Assembly (NCBI RefSeq): GCF_007565055.1
Contig: NC_044558.1
Span: forward strand, 128,328,235 to 128,392,234
DNA length: 64,000 nt
Reading direction: 5' to 3'
DNA from: Rhinopithecus roxellana
Taxonomy: Eukaryota > Chordata > Mammalia > Primates > Cercopithecidae
The stretch's first letter is position 1, and each line of letters begins with the position of its first letter. Both the position numbers and the translations under genes were made by a program. The notes under the pieces were generated by a model that was not told the DNA's origin, ran no database searches, and was given only the letters and a program-made list of their open reading frames with translations. This document shows positions 1-12,535 of the stretch, in pieces.

Positions 1-733
1 CAAAAGATGATTTTGAGAGCTTCAATATTTAAAGGGGAAAAATAGGTTGAAGGGGAAAGAGAGAGGTGAGGGTATGGTCACAATTCTGAATCCACAGGTT
101 GCCAGAGAAAAAGGAGCAGGTAGGTAAATAGTCAACTGTGTATACATCTTGCACTTAGTAAACTGACACTTTAACCAAGATAAAGTGAACATAGAGTACC
201 TACTCCTGGAGATATTTAACCTTTTACCTGTAGCTGTCTGCTTAGGAACAAAAGAAAAAACCGCTTGTTGGCGACTCAGCTTAATTTTGTTTCTTTTGGC
301 ATAGGAATTGGAGTTCCAAGTATTTATTTCCTTTCACAGCATTCACTTGCAATAATGTTAAACAAGGTTCCTTTTAACTTTGTCCAGGGAACACAGAGTT
401 TATCTGTTTTCTGAGATATCTGGTAAAGTCTACTGTGATGAAATATTTGAATAATATTTCAGCAGAATGGCAATCACAAGGAAAAAGTATTGGCTAATGC
501 AAGTGAATTACCTTCTGTTGTCTAAGAGTAATATAGTGGGCTAAATTATTTTTACTTTAAATATTGAGTGTTACAGTGATTTCACTTTCATGTGCATAGC
601 AAAAGGACAACAAACTGGTGGAAGAAATAAGATTTCCAGAATAATCCCTTAAAGCATAGTTGGAATAAAGCTAGGAGTTAGGAAGATAGCAGTGTATATA
701 AGGCACATTACCTTCAGTTCAATAAAGAAGCCA
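1..733. other. Non-coding sequence, no feature recognised
   Basis: AT-rich single-copy-looking DNA. I see no ORF with protein-like content and no repeat I can name. Confidence 0.5.
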
Positions 734-1028
734 GGCTGGGTGCGGTGGCTCACGCCTGTAATCCTAGCACTTTGGGAGGCCGAGGTGGGCAGATCACGAG
801 GTTAGGAGTTCGAGACCAGCTGTTCGAGACCAGCCTGGCCAATATGATGAAACCCCGTCTCTACTACAAATACAAAAATTATCCGGGCGTGGTGGCACGT
901 ACCTGTAGTTCCAGCTACTTAGGAGGCTGAGGCAGAAGATTCACTTGAACCTGGAAGGCAGAGGTTGCAGTGAGCTGAGATTGCAACACTGTACTCCAGG
1001 CTGCGTGACAGAGTGAGACGCTGTATCA

Positions 1029-1059
<31 letters not shown>
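734..1059 (+). mobile_element. Alu
   Basis: Starts with the Alu 5' motif (ggctgggtgcggtggctcac) and ends in a 29-base A-tail. It has a local 14-bp duplication at 808-835, where gttcgagaccagc occurs twice in tandem. Confidence 0.93.
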
Positions 1060-1060
<1 letters not shown>

Positions 1061-1475
1061 AGTGCTAGGGAAAAATATTTGAATAAGATTAACATCATGA
1101 TTTCAAAAACATTGCTAAATTGATTAATCATATCTACAAATGATGTTTAAAGGGATCTTTTCACTAAGTTAAACTGTTAACATTGAAAGAATATTAACCT
1201 CAACAATCACATTACAGCAATTTTGTAAAGACTTGTGTGTCTGCAGTTGAATTTAGTAGCATTTCTATGCCTACTTTGTATTCATGAGGAACAACAACAT
1301 AATGGGTAAAATTTTTAAATAATCAGTATTTTAATTTTTCATTAAAAATAATTACCAAAAATCTTATGAATTTTGAAATCTTGTGAATTAGGAGTATCCA
1401 CACATATAGACAGAGATAATGAAAACAATGGTAAAAATAGATCTAATTCAGTGACATAAGAGAAGGTGAGAGAAA
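1060..1475. other. Non-coding AT-rich sequence
   Basis: No gene or nameable repeat seen. Confidence 0.4.
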
Positions 1476-1732
1476 CAATAGTAGTGGCTAACATTTGTTG
1501 GGCACTTACTATATATAAGATATTGCTCTAGTGTTTTGTTTGTGTTAGTAGATTTTCTTCCTTACCACAGTTCCATCAACCAGATGCTATTATCTCCTTT
1601 TGCAGACAAACACAACCTAGGTATAGAAAAGGCAAATGAATTTCACTAGTTCTCACAGCTTGTAAAAGATGGAGCCAAGATCTGAACTCAGGCAGTCTGA
1701 TTCCAAATTCCATGTTCTCAACTCAGTTTCAT
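1476..1732 (+). repeat. MIR-type ancient SINE
   Basis: It follows the MIR consensus in order: 'gtggctaacatttgttgggc', 'cacttactat', a diverged 'cagacaaacacaacctagg', and 'tctgaactcaggcagtctga' near the end. Confidence 0.75.
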
Positions 1733-2265
1733 TTTGCTAAAGTAACTGTGGACCTTTGTACTATTAGTACCCTTAAGCGGTGCTATTTAATGATATAACT
1801 TATTCCATATTATTCACTATCAAACAACCATGGGACTTGGTTTACCTGCATGTGCTCACACCAATACACATGTTGTTACTGGCTTGCATATACAGGCTCA
1901 GTGGATGGAAATATATAAAAGCACAAGTAGATTACAAACCTATTTAAGTAAAACAACATACTTTGATTATTTTCTACCCTTTTCCCTCAGTTTTTTGTAT
2001 TGAACCAACTAAGTTACATAGAATCTGACTGTATGCTTCTTCATTACACTTGTCTTTTCTGCTCTTCAAATTACCTGTGCCTCTATATTGTAATGAAAAT
2101 CTTTAACAACAAAAAGTAATGCATTATTATAAAAAAAGTAGAGCAAAAGAAAAAGTCTCCCCTTTCTGCCTTCATTTTCACTCCCTTTCTGGAATAATCA
2201 CTCCGCATATGTAACTGCCACCAAGATCCGTATCCCACAGGTTTTATTCTGAGTCTCTTTTCTGT
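1733..2265. other. Non-coding sequence
   Basis: No gene or clear repeat seen. The ORF opposite (2083-2445) has no recognisable protein content. Confidence 0.4.
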
Positions 2266-2505
2266 AGCCATAGTGGCCTTTTTGCTGTTCCTCAAACATG
2301 CCAAGCACACTCCTGACTTGGGGAATTTTGCACTTCCTTGATCCTCTTCTAAAACGTTCTTCTTCCAGATGTCTTGTGCTTTCATCTCATTCAGATCTCT
2401 GTTTAAAGATTTCTTTACTCCTGAACACCCCATATAAAATAGCATTCCCTATCCATAACTCTTCAGCCAGTTTGATTTGTATAGTATTTATTGCCAGCTG
2501 ACACT
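2266..2505 (-). repeat. L2-like ancient LINE fragment
   Basis: The + strand resembles the reverse complement of L2 3' sequence: 'cttcttccagatgtcttgtg', then 'catctcattcagatctctg' and a 'cccat' end. Confidence 0.5.
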
Positions 2506-2559
2506 AAGACCCCAAAACACACTTGTGCAGAAGTGCGTGTTTGCACACATGTGTGCTTA

Positions 2560-2995
2560 ATGGCTTAAAGCAAAAAAATGTATCATCTTAGAGATCTAAA
2601 ATCCAGACATCAGAAATAAGTGTCAGTGAACTAAACTCAGGGTTTTGGCAAGGCCATGTTTCTTTCTGGAAATTCTAGAGACAATACACTTTTTTGTCTT
2701 CTCCAGTTTCTAGAGGCTGTCTGAATTCCTTGGCTCATGACCCTTTTCCATGTTCAAAGCTAGTGAGGTCCACATCACATGGATACTGACTCTTCTCCTC
2801 CCTTCTTTCACATTTAAAGGAGCTTTGTGATTACATTGGATTCACTAGTCCAGGTCAAGTCAATCTCTTTATTTTAAGGTCATCTGTTTAGCAACCTTAA
2901 TTCCATGTGCAATTTTAATATCTCCTTGCCATGTTACTTAACATATTTACAAGTTCTGGAGATTAGGACCTGGATGTCTGTAAGGGTCATTACTC
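2560..2995 (+). repeat. Ancient interspersed repeat, family not assigned
   Basis: It contains a well-known mammalian repeat run: 'ggttttggcaaggccatgtt', 'tttctagaggctgtctgaat', 'attccttggctcatgaccc', 'agcaaccttaattccatgtg' and 'agattaggacctggatgt'. I cannot name the family with certainty. Confidence 0.55.
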
Positions 2996-3992
2996 TACCT
3001 AAGGTTATATTATATATAACATGACATATATATATTCTCCATGAATATGATGAATACATATGTATAGTTTATATATGTTTACTATATATACACACATAGT
3101 TTGATATATAAATATATATACACACATATACGTATACACACATATGCATGTTTACTGTGTATGTGTGTACATATATAGTTTATGTATGTATATACATATA
3201 TAGTTTATATATGTATATACATATATAGTTTATATATGTATATGTGTACACATGTATGTTTACTATATATGAATATATACATTTATTGAATATATACACT
3301 ATATATAGTATATAAAATAGAGTATGTAAACTATTACATAAACACAAACCGTGTGTGTGCATTTATATACACACACTTTATGGTATAGAGAGATAAATGA
3401 TAAATTACATATACGTAATACATATTACATAAATAAATTACATATGTAAATATATGCAATATATAGGTATGTAATATATATGTAATTTATAATATATAAA
3501 CATATATATCTATACCATGAAGTGTGTTTATATATATGCACACACACGGTTTGTGTTTATGTAATAGTTTGCATACTCTATTTTATATACTATATATAGT
3601 GTATATATTCAATAAATGTATATATTCATATAGAAAGTAAACACACATGTGTACACATATACATATGTACACATACATATGTACTTATATATAAACTATA
3701 TATAAGTATATATTTTCATATATGTGTATATGTGTGCATATTTATATATGCAATATATTTACATATGCATTTATATATTATCTATGTGCATATATAAAAT
3801 ATATAAATACATAAAATATACACATATATAAATGCATATACAAATACATTACATATACACATGTATATTTACATATCAAACTATGTATGTATATATAGTA
3901 AACATATATAAACTATATATGTATTCTTCATATACATGGAGAATATATATATGTAATGCTATATATAATATAACGTTAGGTAGAGTAATAGG
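2985..3992. repeat. Large AT-rich imperfect palindrome (inverted repeat)
   Basis: The outer arms pair 'attctccatg' (about 3034-3043) with 'catggagaat' (3935-3944), and 'attactctacctaa' (2990-3003) with its complement near 3975-3990. The inner arms pair about 3280-3388 with about 3511-3615 at roughly 95% identity by eye, including 'aacacaaacc' (3341-3350) against 'ggtttgtgtt' (3548-3557). The centre is near 3449 for the inner arms and 3489 for the outer arms. Confidence 0.85.
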
Positions 3993-4215
3993 TTATATAT
4001 AACCTTAGCTTGAGTATGTATTTTATATATATATTATATATAACCTTATATATAGATATGTTATATATAACATAACCTTTGGTAGAGTAATAGGTTATAT
4101 ATATTATATATAATGATTATATATCATAATATATATTTGATATATAATATGTATTTATTGTATTTTATATGTAATATATATGTAATTTATTTATCATCTA
4201 TCTCTCTTTATCACA
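3993..4215. repeat. AT-rich continuation of the palindrome, with further partial copies
   Basis: 'ggtagagtaataggttatat' occurs near 3975 and again near 4082. The segment 'atttatcatctatctctct' near 4190 is a further inverted partial copy of 3385-3410. Confidence 0.6.
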
Positions 4216-4478
4216 AATTAAGCTCCATGAAAACATAGGTGTTTGAGTCACTGTTCTCTCTGGCAAACATCAGTGCTCAGTGTGTGTAAGCTGAATGATT
4301 TTAGGTTTCACCCTCCTCCTACCCTCCACCCTCAAGTAGGCCTCAGCATCTATTGTTCATTCTTTGTGTCCATGTGTACTGTTGGGACTTTTTTGTGTTC
4401 AAATATATCATCAATTTTGGTAATTCTCCCTCATGTACTTGAGAAAAATGCATATTCTTTGAATTGTTGGATGTAGAG

Positions 4479-4777
4479 TTTTTTTGTGTGTGTGTGAGAT
4501 TGAGTCTCACTCTGTCACACAGGCTGGAGTGCAGCGGCGCAGTCTCGGCTCACTGCAACCTCTGCCACTCAGGTTCAAGCAATTCTCTTGCCTCAGCCTC
4601 CCAAATAGCTGGGACTACAGGTACATGCCACTGCGCCTGGCTAATTTTTGTATTTTTAGTAGTGACAGGGTTTCACCATATTGGTAAGGCTGGTCTTGAA
4701 CTCCTGACCTCGTGATCCACCTGCCTCGGCCTCAAAAACTGCTGGGATTACAGGCGTGAGCCACCGTGCCCAGTCAA
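4479..4777 (-). mobile_element. Alu (reverse strand)
   Basis: Poly(T) then the complement of Alu to 'ccaccgtgcccagtca'. It is flanked by a near-perfect target duplication, 'atgtagagttt' before and 'atgtagaattt' after. Confidence 0.93.
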
Positions 4778-6060
4778 ATGTAGAATTTTATGTGTGTAAG
4801 AGGTCAGTCTTGTTGATTGTGTTATTCAGATCTTCTATGTCCTTGCTAATACTTTGACTACTTGACCTATCATAATTGAGAAACAAAGAAATGTTGAAAT
4901 TTCCTCTAGTCACAATAATTCTATTGGCTTTTGTTTATGTATTTTATACCTATTAAATCCATTATTTTATAATCATTTTATCTTTTAGGTTGATACACTT
5001 ATATCAATATGTAGAGACCTCTATCCATAATGATGTTTGTCTAAATCTTTTTGGGCTATTATTTATACAGCTACAAGATTTTCTTTTAATTGCTTCTTAT
5101 TCTTTTACCATCATCAACACTTCCTCATGAATTAGGAATACCTGTTACCAAGAGCACATATTTAGTTTTTTCAAAAAATATCCAAACTGAAAAATCTCTA
5201 TCTTTAAACTAGCAATTTTATCCACTTACATTTATTGTATTTTAGATAGTCAGACTTGTTTCTACCATCTTAGAATATTATGCCAATTTACTCCCTTCCC
5301 TGTTGCCTTTTAATGTTTTCTTCTACTTTTTGAATTGATATATTTATCTCTTTTATAACAAGGCAAACACTGTAGCATATTGCTATGGTCTGAATATTTG
5401 TACCATCTCTGATCCAAAGGTAGAGACTTTGAGAAGTGATTAGGTCATGAAAGCAGATCCCTCACGACTGGGCTTAGTGTTTTTATAAAAAAGATCTCAG
5501 AGAGCTATTTTGCCCTTCTCACCATGAGATTACTGTGAGAAGATGACCCTCTTCCTGCTGGTTTCCTGATCTCAGACTTTTAATTTCTGTTGTTTATAGC
5601 ATACTCAGTTTTGTTATATGCTATATTTTGCTATATTTTTAATAGAAGCCCAAAACATACTAAAATACATGCTCTCATGTTCTTTGATGTACCTCTTTAA
5701 CCTTTATAATCTCTGATACTGCCTCAATTTTCCATCTAAAATTTTAAATTTTAGATATTATATCTATTTTCTCTCCTTTTCTATTTTTGGTCTCATTTTT
5801 TAAAAGACAATTACAAAATTATCAAGTATTTTATTCATCTTGTTTTATAAATCTCACACAATATCTTCAGTATTTGATTCTTGTTTTATTTAAGTATATC
5901 TTCCAAATTTGATTTCAGTGTGAATCTTACATTGCACACTTTTGAGACCTTATATGCTCGAGAATATATTTCCTTGTAGTTGAATGACTATGTGACTAAA
6001 TGTAAAATTACAGTTTCAATGTTCTCTTACTTCAATACTTCAAAAGTATTATTCATCCAC

Positions 6061-6348
6061 AGGGCTCATGCCTATAATCCTAGCACTTTGGGAGGCCGAG
6101 GTGGGTGGATCATGAGATCAGGAGATGAGACCATCCTGGCTACCACGGTGAAACCCCATCTCTACCAAAAATACAAAAAAAATAGCCAGGCATGGTGGTG
6201 GGTGCCTGTAGTCCCAGCTACTCAGGAGGCTGAGGCAGGAGAGTGGCATGAACCCTGGAGGCGGAGCTTGTGGTGGCCGAGATCGCGTCACTGCACTCCA
6301 GTGTGGGCAACAGAGCAAGACTCCGTCTCAAAAAAAAAAAAAAAAAAG
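6061..6348 (+). mobile_element. Alu, slightly 5'-truncated
   Basis: Starts at 'ggctcatgcctataatcc' and ends in an A-tail. Target duplication 'aaaagtattattcatc' (6042-6057) against 'aaaagtattaatcatc' (6349-6364). Confidence 0.93.
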
Positions 6349-6816
6349 AAAAGTATTAATCATCTTTTGTACATCCACACTTGCTGTTTAAAATTGATAT
6401 GCTTTGTTTTCTGAAAGACTTCAAATTTTTTTGTCGTCATTGATATTCTTATGTTTTACTGAACTTTCTCCATATATGTGTGTCCTTATGTCTTTTGCTA
6501 GGTGTTCAACAGGCACTCTCAATCTGAGGTTTTCATACTTTTGTCAAATATTGGAAAATTTGCATTTATTATTTTTTAAAATTTTCTCCTCTTCAACTTA
6601 TTATACTTCTTTTAAGGAATTCATTGTTAAGTTATTGTTAATTTTATTTAAAACCTTTGTATGCTTTAAACACATATATATGGTATATAAGGTGTGTGTG
6701 TATATATATGCCCCTTAAACTTTATATACCTTAAACTTAAAGATATTTATATGTACATACCTTATTTACATATATATATATATGTACGTATTTCCAAATT
6801 TTTAAATGAAATTTCT

Positions 6817-7112
6817 GGCCAAGAGCAGTGGCTGACACCTGTAATCCCAGCACTTTGGAAGCCTGAGGTGGGTGGATCACTTGCGGTTGGGAGTTCAGGA
6901 CCAGCCCGGCCAAGGTTGTGAAACCGCCTCTCCACTAAAATACAAAAATTAGCCAGGCATGGTGGCATATACCCCTGAAGTACCAGTTACTTGGGAGGCT
7001 GAGACAGGAGGATCACTTGAACCAAGGAGGTGGATGTTGCAGTGAGCTGAGATCACACCGTTGCACTCCAGCCTGGGTGACAGAGTAAGCCTCTGTCTCA
7101 AAGAAAAACAAA
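6817..7112 (+). mobile_element. Alu
   Basis: Alu start 'ggccaagagcagtggctgac', full dimer, A-rich tail 'aaagaaaaacaaaa'. Confidence 0.92.
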
Positions 7113-7277
7113 ATCCATCTTGCACTAATTGATAACCCCCAAATCATTCAGGAGCAGATTGTTTATTTTCCATGTATTTGTATAGTTTTAGGGGTTCCTT
7201 CTGGAGTTTATTTCTAGTTTTATTCCACTGTGGTCTGAAAAAATAGTTGATATGATTTCAATTTAAAAAAATTATTC

Positions 7278-7564
7278 GGCCAAGAATGGTGGCTCACACC
7301 TATATCCCAGCACTTTGGGAGGCTGAGGCAGGCGAATCACCTGAGGTCAGGAGTTTGAGACCAACCTGGCCAATACGGTGAAACTACATCTCTATTAAAA
7401 ATACAAAAATTAGCTGGGTGTGGTGGTGCATGCCTTAATCCCAGCTACTCTGGAGGCTGAGGCAGCAGAATTGCTTGAAACCAGGAGACAGAAGTTGCAG
7501 TCAGCTGAGATTGTGTCACACTCCAGCCTGTGTGACAGAGCAAGACTCTGTGGGAAAAAAAAAA
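7278..7564 (+). mobile_element. Alu directly abutting a retropseudogene
   Basis: Full Alu with a short tail. The L1 text breaks at 'aaaaaaattattc' just before it and resumes only after 8155, so the Alu and the following pseudogene share one interruption of the L1. Confidence 0.9.
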
Positions 7565-8155
7565 GGCACCAGTTCTATCCTGCTACATTTCAGAGATGGA
7601 TTCATTGCTAGCCAAGGTGATGGAAGCCGTTTTATTGTCCGGCAAGACTTAGACTATGTCATTGAGCTCACCGGGCTGACTGTGACCCTATGTACAAGGT
7701 AGCCACATGGGAGAAGCAGTTCTACACGTACCATCAAGATGGTCTTGCATGATTCTACCAGCTTTCTGATCTCTGACCCCTTGGAAAGAGCAGCCCCAGT
7801 TAGTGAAAAGGCTTGATCCTGATCAACAATGAGCAGAAACCTCATCAGTCTTTCCCAAGAACAATGGCCCTTAACGTCTTGGGCGCCCCTTGGAAATCAC
7901 AGAAAGTCAGCTGTCCTGGCTATGTGGAACTCTCATCCCAAGACCCACTTTGAACTGAGTAAGAAGCTCACCTGTGCCTATTGCATTTGTCCCAACTTCT
8001 CCTTGTATAAACTCACCCCAGCAACACAGGACAAGGATATAGATGCTTCTAGTTTGTCCTTTTGTGTTAAATGTTTACAAGGACCTCAGAACTAAAGCCT
8101 GTTCTCTGGAGGAAATAAAGAAAATATGTTTGGAGGTGCCTGAATATGAAAAAAA
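7565..8155 (+). pseudogene. Unrecognised processed pseudogene (retrocopy)
   Basis: This 590-bp stretch is more GC-rich and codon-like than its L1 surroundings. It ends with an AATAAA signal (about 8114-8119) and a poly(A) run (8149-8159). Reading frames are broken by stops and shifts. One piece (7595-7700) reads DGFIASQGDGSRFIVRQDLD. Another, near 7940-8095, has paired CxxC motifs (CAYC then CVKC) before a stop, suggesting a small zinc-binding end. I do not recognise the parent gene. Confidence 0.65.
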
Positions 8156-8832
8156 AAAAGTATTGAGACTTGTTTTGTGATGTATCATATGATCTACATT
8201 TGAGAATGTTCCATGTGTTGATGACAAGAATGTATATTCTGCAGTTCTTGGGTAGAATGTTCTATAATATCTGTTAGGCTCATTTGTTCTAGAGTGTAGT
8301 TTAAGCGCATTGTTTTTGTTGACTTTCTCTCTAGATCATTTGTCTAGTGCTGTCAGTGAAGTTTTCAAGTTCTCCACTATAATTGTGTTGCTGCTACTGA
8401 TTTCTTAGGTCTAGTACTACTTGTTTTATGAATCTGGAAGCTCCATTGTTAGGTGCATAAACATTTAATATCTTTTTGTTGGATTGATTCTTCTACCATT
8501 ATATAATGATCTTCTTTGTCTTTTTTTTTTTAACTATTGTTGCTTTAAAGTCTGTTTTATCTGATATAAGAATAGCTCCTTCTCACTTTTTGATTTCCAT
8601 TTCCATAGAATATCTTTTTTCACCTCTTGATCTTGAGTTTGTATGCATCCTTATGTGTTATGAGTCATGTGAAGACAGTAGCTATTTAGTTTGTGATTCT
8701 TTATACATTCTGTTAATCGGAATGTTTTAAGTGGAACATTTAGGCCATTTACATTCAACATATATATTTAGATGTAAGGTACTGATCCATTCATCATGTT
8801 AATTGTTAGCTAGATACTTTTATTCTTAATTG

Positions 8833-8834
8833 TG

Positions 8835-8865
<31 letters not shown>

Positions 8866-8868
8866 TTA
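8833..8868. repeat. (TG)n microsatellite
   Basis: Uninterrupted TG dinucleotides apart from one C substitution. Confidence 0.95.
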
Positions 8869-9680
8869 TAGGCCCTGTGAGTTTCAAGAGGTTCAGTTTT
8901 GGTGCATATCAAGCTTTGTTTTTTCAAGATTTAGTACCATTTTAGGCACTTTTTGTAGAGCTGGTCTGGTAATAACCAATTCCCTCAGCATTGTTTTGTC
9001 TGAAAATGACTTTATTTCTCCTTCATTTATATAACTTAGTTTTAATGAATACAAAATTCTTGTCTGACAATTGTTCTGTTTAAGGAGCCTGAAGACAGGA
9101 CCCAAATCACATCTGGCTAGTAAGGTTTCTCCTGAGAGGTCTACTGTTTCTCTGACAGCTTTTTCTTTATAGGTTACCTAATGCTCTTAGTGTTGTCTTA
9201 GTGATCTTAGAAGTCTTTCATTCATTTTGACTTGAGATGCCTGATGGCTATATGCCTTGGTGATGACCTTTTTGTAATAAATCTTCCAGGAATTCTTTGA
9301 GCTTCCTGTATTTGAATACTGAAATTTCTAGCAAGGTCAGAGAAGTTTCCTCAATTATTCAACAAAATATGTTTTCCAGACATTTAGTTTACTCTTCTCC
9401 CTCCGGAACATCTGTTATTCTTAGATTTGGTCCTTTTACATAGTCTCATACATCTTGGAGACTTTGTTCACTTCTTTTGATTTTTTTTCTTTATTTTCAT
9501 CAGATTGGGTTAATTCAAAGACCTCATCTTTGAGCTTTGAAATTTTTTCTTCTACTTGTTCTAGTCTATTGTTGAAAGCTTTCACTGCATTTTGTAATTC
9601 TCTGTGTCTACATATTCAGGAGTTCTGATTGGTTTTTCTTTAAGATACCTATCATTTTATAAAATGAGTATATAATAGTT

Positions 9681-10110
9681 GATGAGGGATACTGAGCTCA
9701 ATACCAGAAGTACTGGGTCCAAGAGACAAAGGTAAAGTTGAAGACAGGCTTATGATGATTTCAGGTTAGAGGCCTTTGAGTGCAGGAGCTTACACCTCCC
9801 TTCTTAAAGCACAGTACAGGTGAATGACTTAAAAATTATGTCAAAGTCTACCATTTTGAAAACTTTGATGTACTTTAAAATGTTGTAATATAATGATGAT
9901 TTAAGGGAAAAACTTATGACTGAGTAAGTTTATTTTTTAAGTAAAGCACCTTAAACTTTGTCAGTAACCAAATTCAAAGACACAAACTGCTAGGATATCA
10001 CAAAAGGGTGTGATTATGACAGTAAATTTGATTCTAATAAATCAAATTTAAAAGCACAGAAATGCACAGAAAATACAAATGACAAACACTTTAAAAATTT
10101 AAGAGGAATT
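9681..10110. other. Non-coding sequence
   Basis: No gene or nameable repeat recognised. Confidence 0.4.
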
Positions 10111-10412
10111 GGTCGGGTGCAGTGGCTCACACCTGTAATCCCAGCACTTTGGGAGGCCGAGGAGGGTGGATCACAAGGTCAGGAGTTTCAGACGAGCCTG
10201 ACCAACATGATGAAACCCCATCTCTACTAAAAACACAAAAATTAGCCAGGCCTGGTGCCCGGTGTCTGTAATCTCAGCTACTTAGGAGGCTGAGGCAGGA
10301 AAATCACTTGAACCTGGGAAGCGGAGGTTGCAGTGAGCTGAGATCGTGTTACTGCATTCTAGCCTGGGTGACAGAGCAAGACACCATCTCAAAAAAAAAG
10401 AAAAAAAAAAAA
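10111..10412 (+). mobile_element. Alu
   Basis: Full Alu with an A-tail. Target duplication 'aagaggaatt' (10101-10110) against 'aagagaaatt' (10411-10420). Confidence 0.93.
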
Positions 10413-12225
10413 GAGAAATTAATCATATGAAGTTTGTTTTGCCAGAGTGACTACTGATAGGGATATAATTGCCTGTCATTAGTCAATACAGAAAAAAATA
10501 AAAATACAACATCAAAAACTTTATAAAGTGGTTATCATAATGTAATAAAATAATATTTTAAAGATTTTATTTAAATATTTTAGTTTATTTAAAATGTTTC
10601 AATATTCGTTATTTAAATATTTTATTTATTTAAAATATTAAAAATTTTATTACATATTTCATTATGTAATTAAATATTTTAAAAGAATATCATAATGTAA
10701 TAAAATAAAGTAAAATTAAATAAAACCAACACAGATTTACAAAGACTAGAACTTTTACTTTTTAAAGGTATAAGGCTAATATTTAACACAGATTTAAATC
10801 TTTAGGCTAGGGTACACAATCAAGTGCTTTATATTCACTCCGTAATATATATCTTAAACTTGGCCTAAATGTATCATACTGAGGTAGCGGGAAGGGCCTT
10901 GGCCCTTAATTCTGTTTCTGCTTTTGCCCTAGTACCACCCACCCCCCAAAAAAATGTGTAAACGGAGCGTGTGAATGTAGTTAATCTAGTTTGTTTCTCT
11001 TATACAAAGAGAGACAAAAAAGATGAATCAATAGTGGTGTTTCAAATTCCATTAATCTTCAATGTTTTGACAAATATTCACAAACACATAATCATGATTT
11101 CTTTGAACCCTTACCATGATCCTTTGAAGTAAATAAGTTAAATATTCTATATTTTCCTCCTATTAATAATGAAATTACAGTTCAGTGAATTGTGTTACTG
11201 GTCCATCTTGGTTAAGTTATTAAGCAAAGCAAACAAACAGACATCAAAAAGCAAAACAAACAAACCAAAAAATGACTGGATCCATAGCTTTTGATTTCAA
11301 AGCACACTTTCATTTCTTGCAGAACATATATATCAAGTCCATAGATGGTTTTCTACTTTTGTCAAGAAGAAAATAGTCTAGTGAGTAGGAAGTATAAGAA
11401 AATAAAAGGAGAAAACATAAGTCATAAAAGGTATATATGAAATAAATTGAATAATAAAGAGATTAGTTTTCCTGAAACAGACCAGGAAAGTATATTCTAA
11501 TCTTGTGTATTATATTTATAATACTTAAATTCAATTCAAAATTAAAATAGAAACTATGGAAACTGATAGTTAACTATAAAGAAGCACACAAATATTCTAA
11601 CCAGAGTATCTTCTAAGCAGTTGTACCATCTGAATATGAAAAGAAATAATTATATTCAGAAATTATGATTAATTAAAAGAGTGTATATTTTGTCACTGAA
11701 GGGCAGTAAAAATGTTAATGGTCATTTCTGTAAATATTTGAAAGAAAAGAAGATCATATTATTTGTATGATTCAACTGAAATAGTTTTACATTTCAATAA
11801 AACAAATTAAATAATGTACTATGTCATTAAATTGATGTAAAGAATAAAGAAATTTTTAAAACAAAACACTTAAAAATAATATGTGAAACCAATCAAGGAT
11901 TACATAGATTTCAACAAAGATTTAATGAGTGCATACACTCATCCTGTGTTCCAATTTTACCTGAATTCTTATCATCCCTAAACATACTAAGTGAATAACT
12001 ATTAATGTTTTGACATACTCAGCAGAAAAATAACTTTGCAATTACATGATGACAGTTTGCCTCAGTGTTACTAGATGTCTCAAATTAATTCAATAACAAT
12101 TTGATTTTGTTTTTAACTAAACATATAGAAATGAAGTATAGACTTTGGAAATGTATTATTCAAAGGTAAACTTTCCCATATTATTGTGAACATTACTATT
12201 TATTTGACTTAAAAATTCAACATTG
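10413..12225. other. AT-rich non-coding sequence
   Basis: No gene seen. 10530-10720 is rich in short direct and inverted AT repeats; for example 'atcataatgtaataaaataa' occurs near 10532 and again near 10689. Confidence 0.45.
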
Positions 12226-12520
12226 AGACCAGGCACAGTGGCTCATGCTTGTAATCTCAGCACTTTAGGAGGCTGAGGTGGGAGGATCATGAGGTCAGGA
12301 GTTCGAGACCAGCTTGGCCAACATAATGAAACCATATCTCTACTAAAAATACAAACATTAGCCAGGTGTGGTGGCATGCACCTGTAATCCCTATCTACTC
12401 GAGAGGCAGAGGCAGAATTGTTTGAACCCAGGAGGTGGAGGTTGTAGTGAACTGAGTTCATGCCACTGAACTCCAGCCTGAGTGACAGAGCAAGACTCCG
12501 TCTCAAAAAAGAAAAAAAGA
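12226..12520 (+). mobile_element. Alu with perfect target duplication
   Basis: The 15-bp duplication 'aaaaattcaacattg' lies at 12211-12225 and 12521-12535. Confidence 0.95.
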
Positions 12521-12535
12521 AAAAATTCAACATTG

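Larger units (their letters stand above)
4240..9680 (-). mobile_element. Old antisense LINE-1 sequence, interrupted by Alus and a retropseudogene
   Basis: The + strand reads as the complement of L1 ORF2 (4790-5100, 7135-7277, 8156-9100) and then L1 ORF1 (about 9180-9660, for example 'caaagacctcatctttgagc'). It contains insertions at 4479-4777, 6061-6348, 6817-7112 and 7278-8155. It may represent more than one L1. 5384-5620 resembles another old element (see 19215-19560). Confidence 0.65.

Noticed and set aside
3180..3362. Minus-strand ORF in the AT-rich palindrome
   Set aside because: It is low-complexity translation (Tyr/Ile/His repeats) of TA and TG repeats.
4464..4715. Open frames of 60-140 codons overlapping Alu elements (for example 4464-4715, 5980-6414, 27767-28126, 31683-32018)
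   Set aside because: They translate Alu consensus (strings such as SRLECSG or WDYRHPPP). These are classic Alu-derived ORFs with no independent coding signal.
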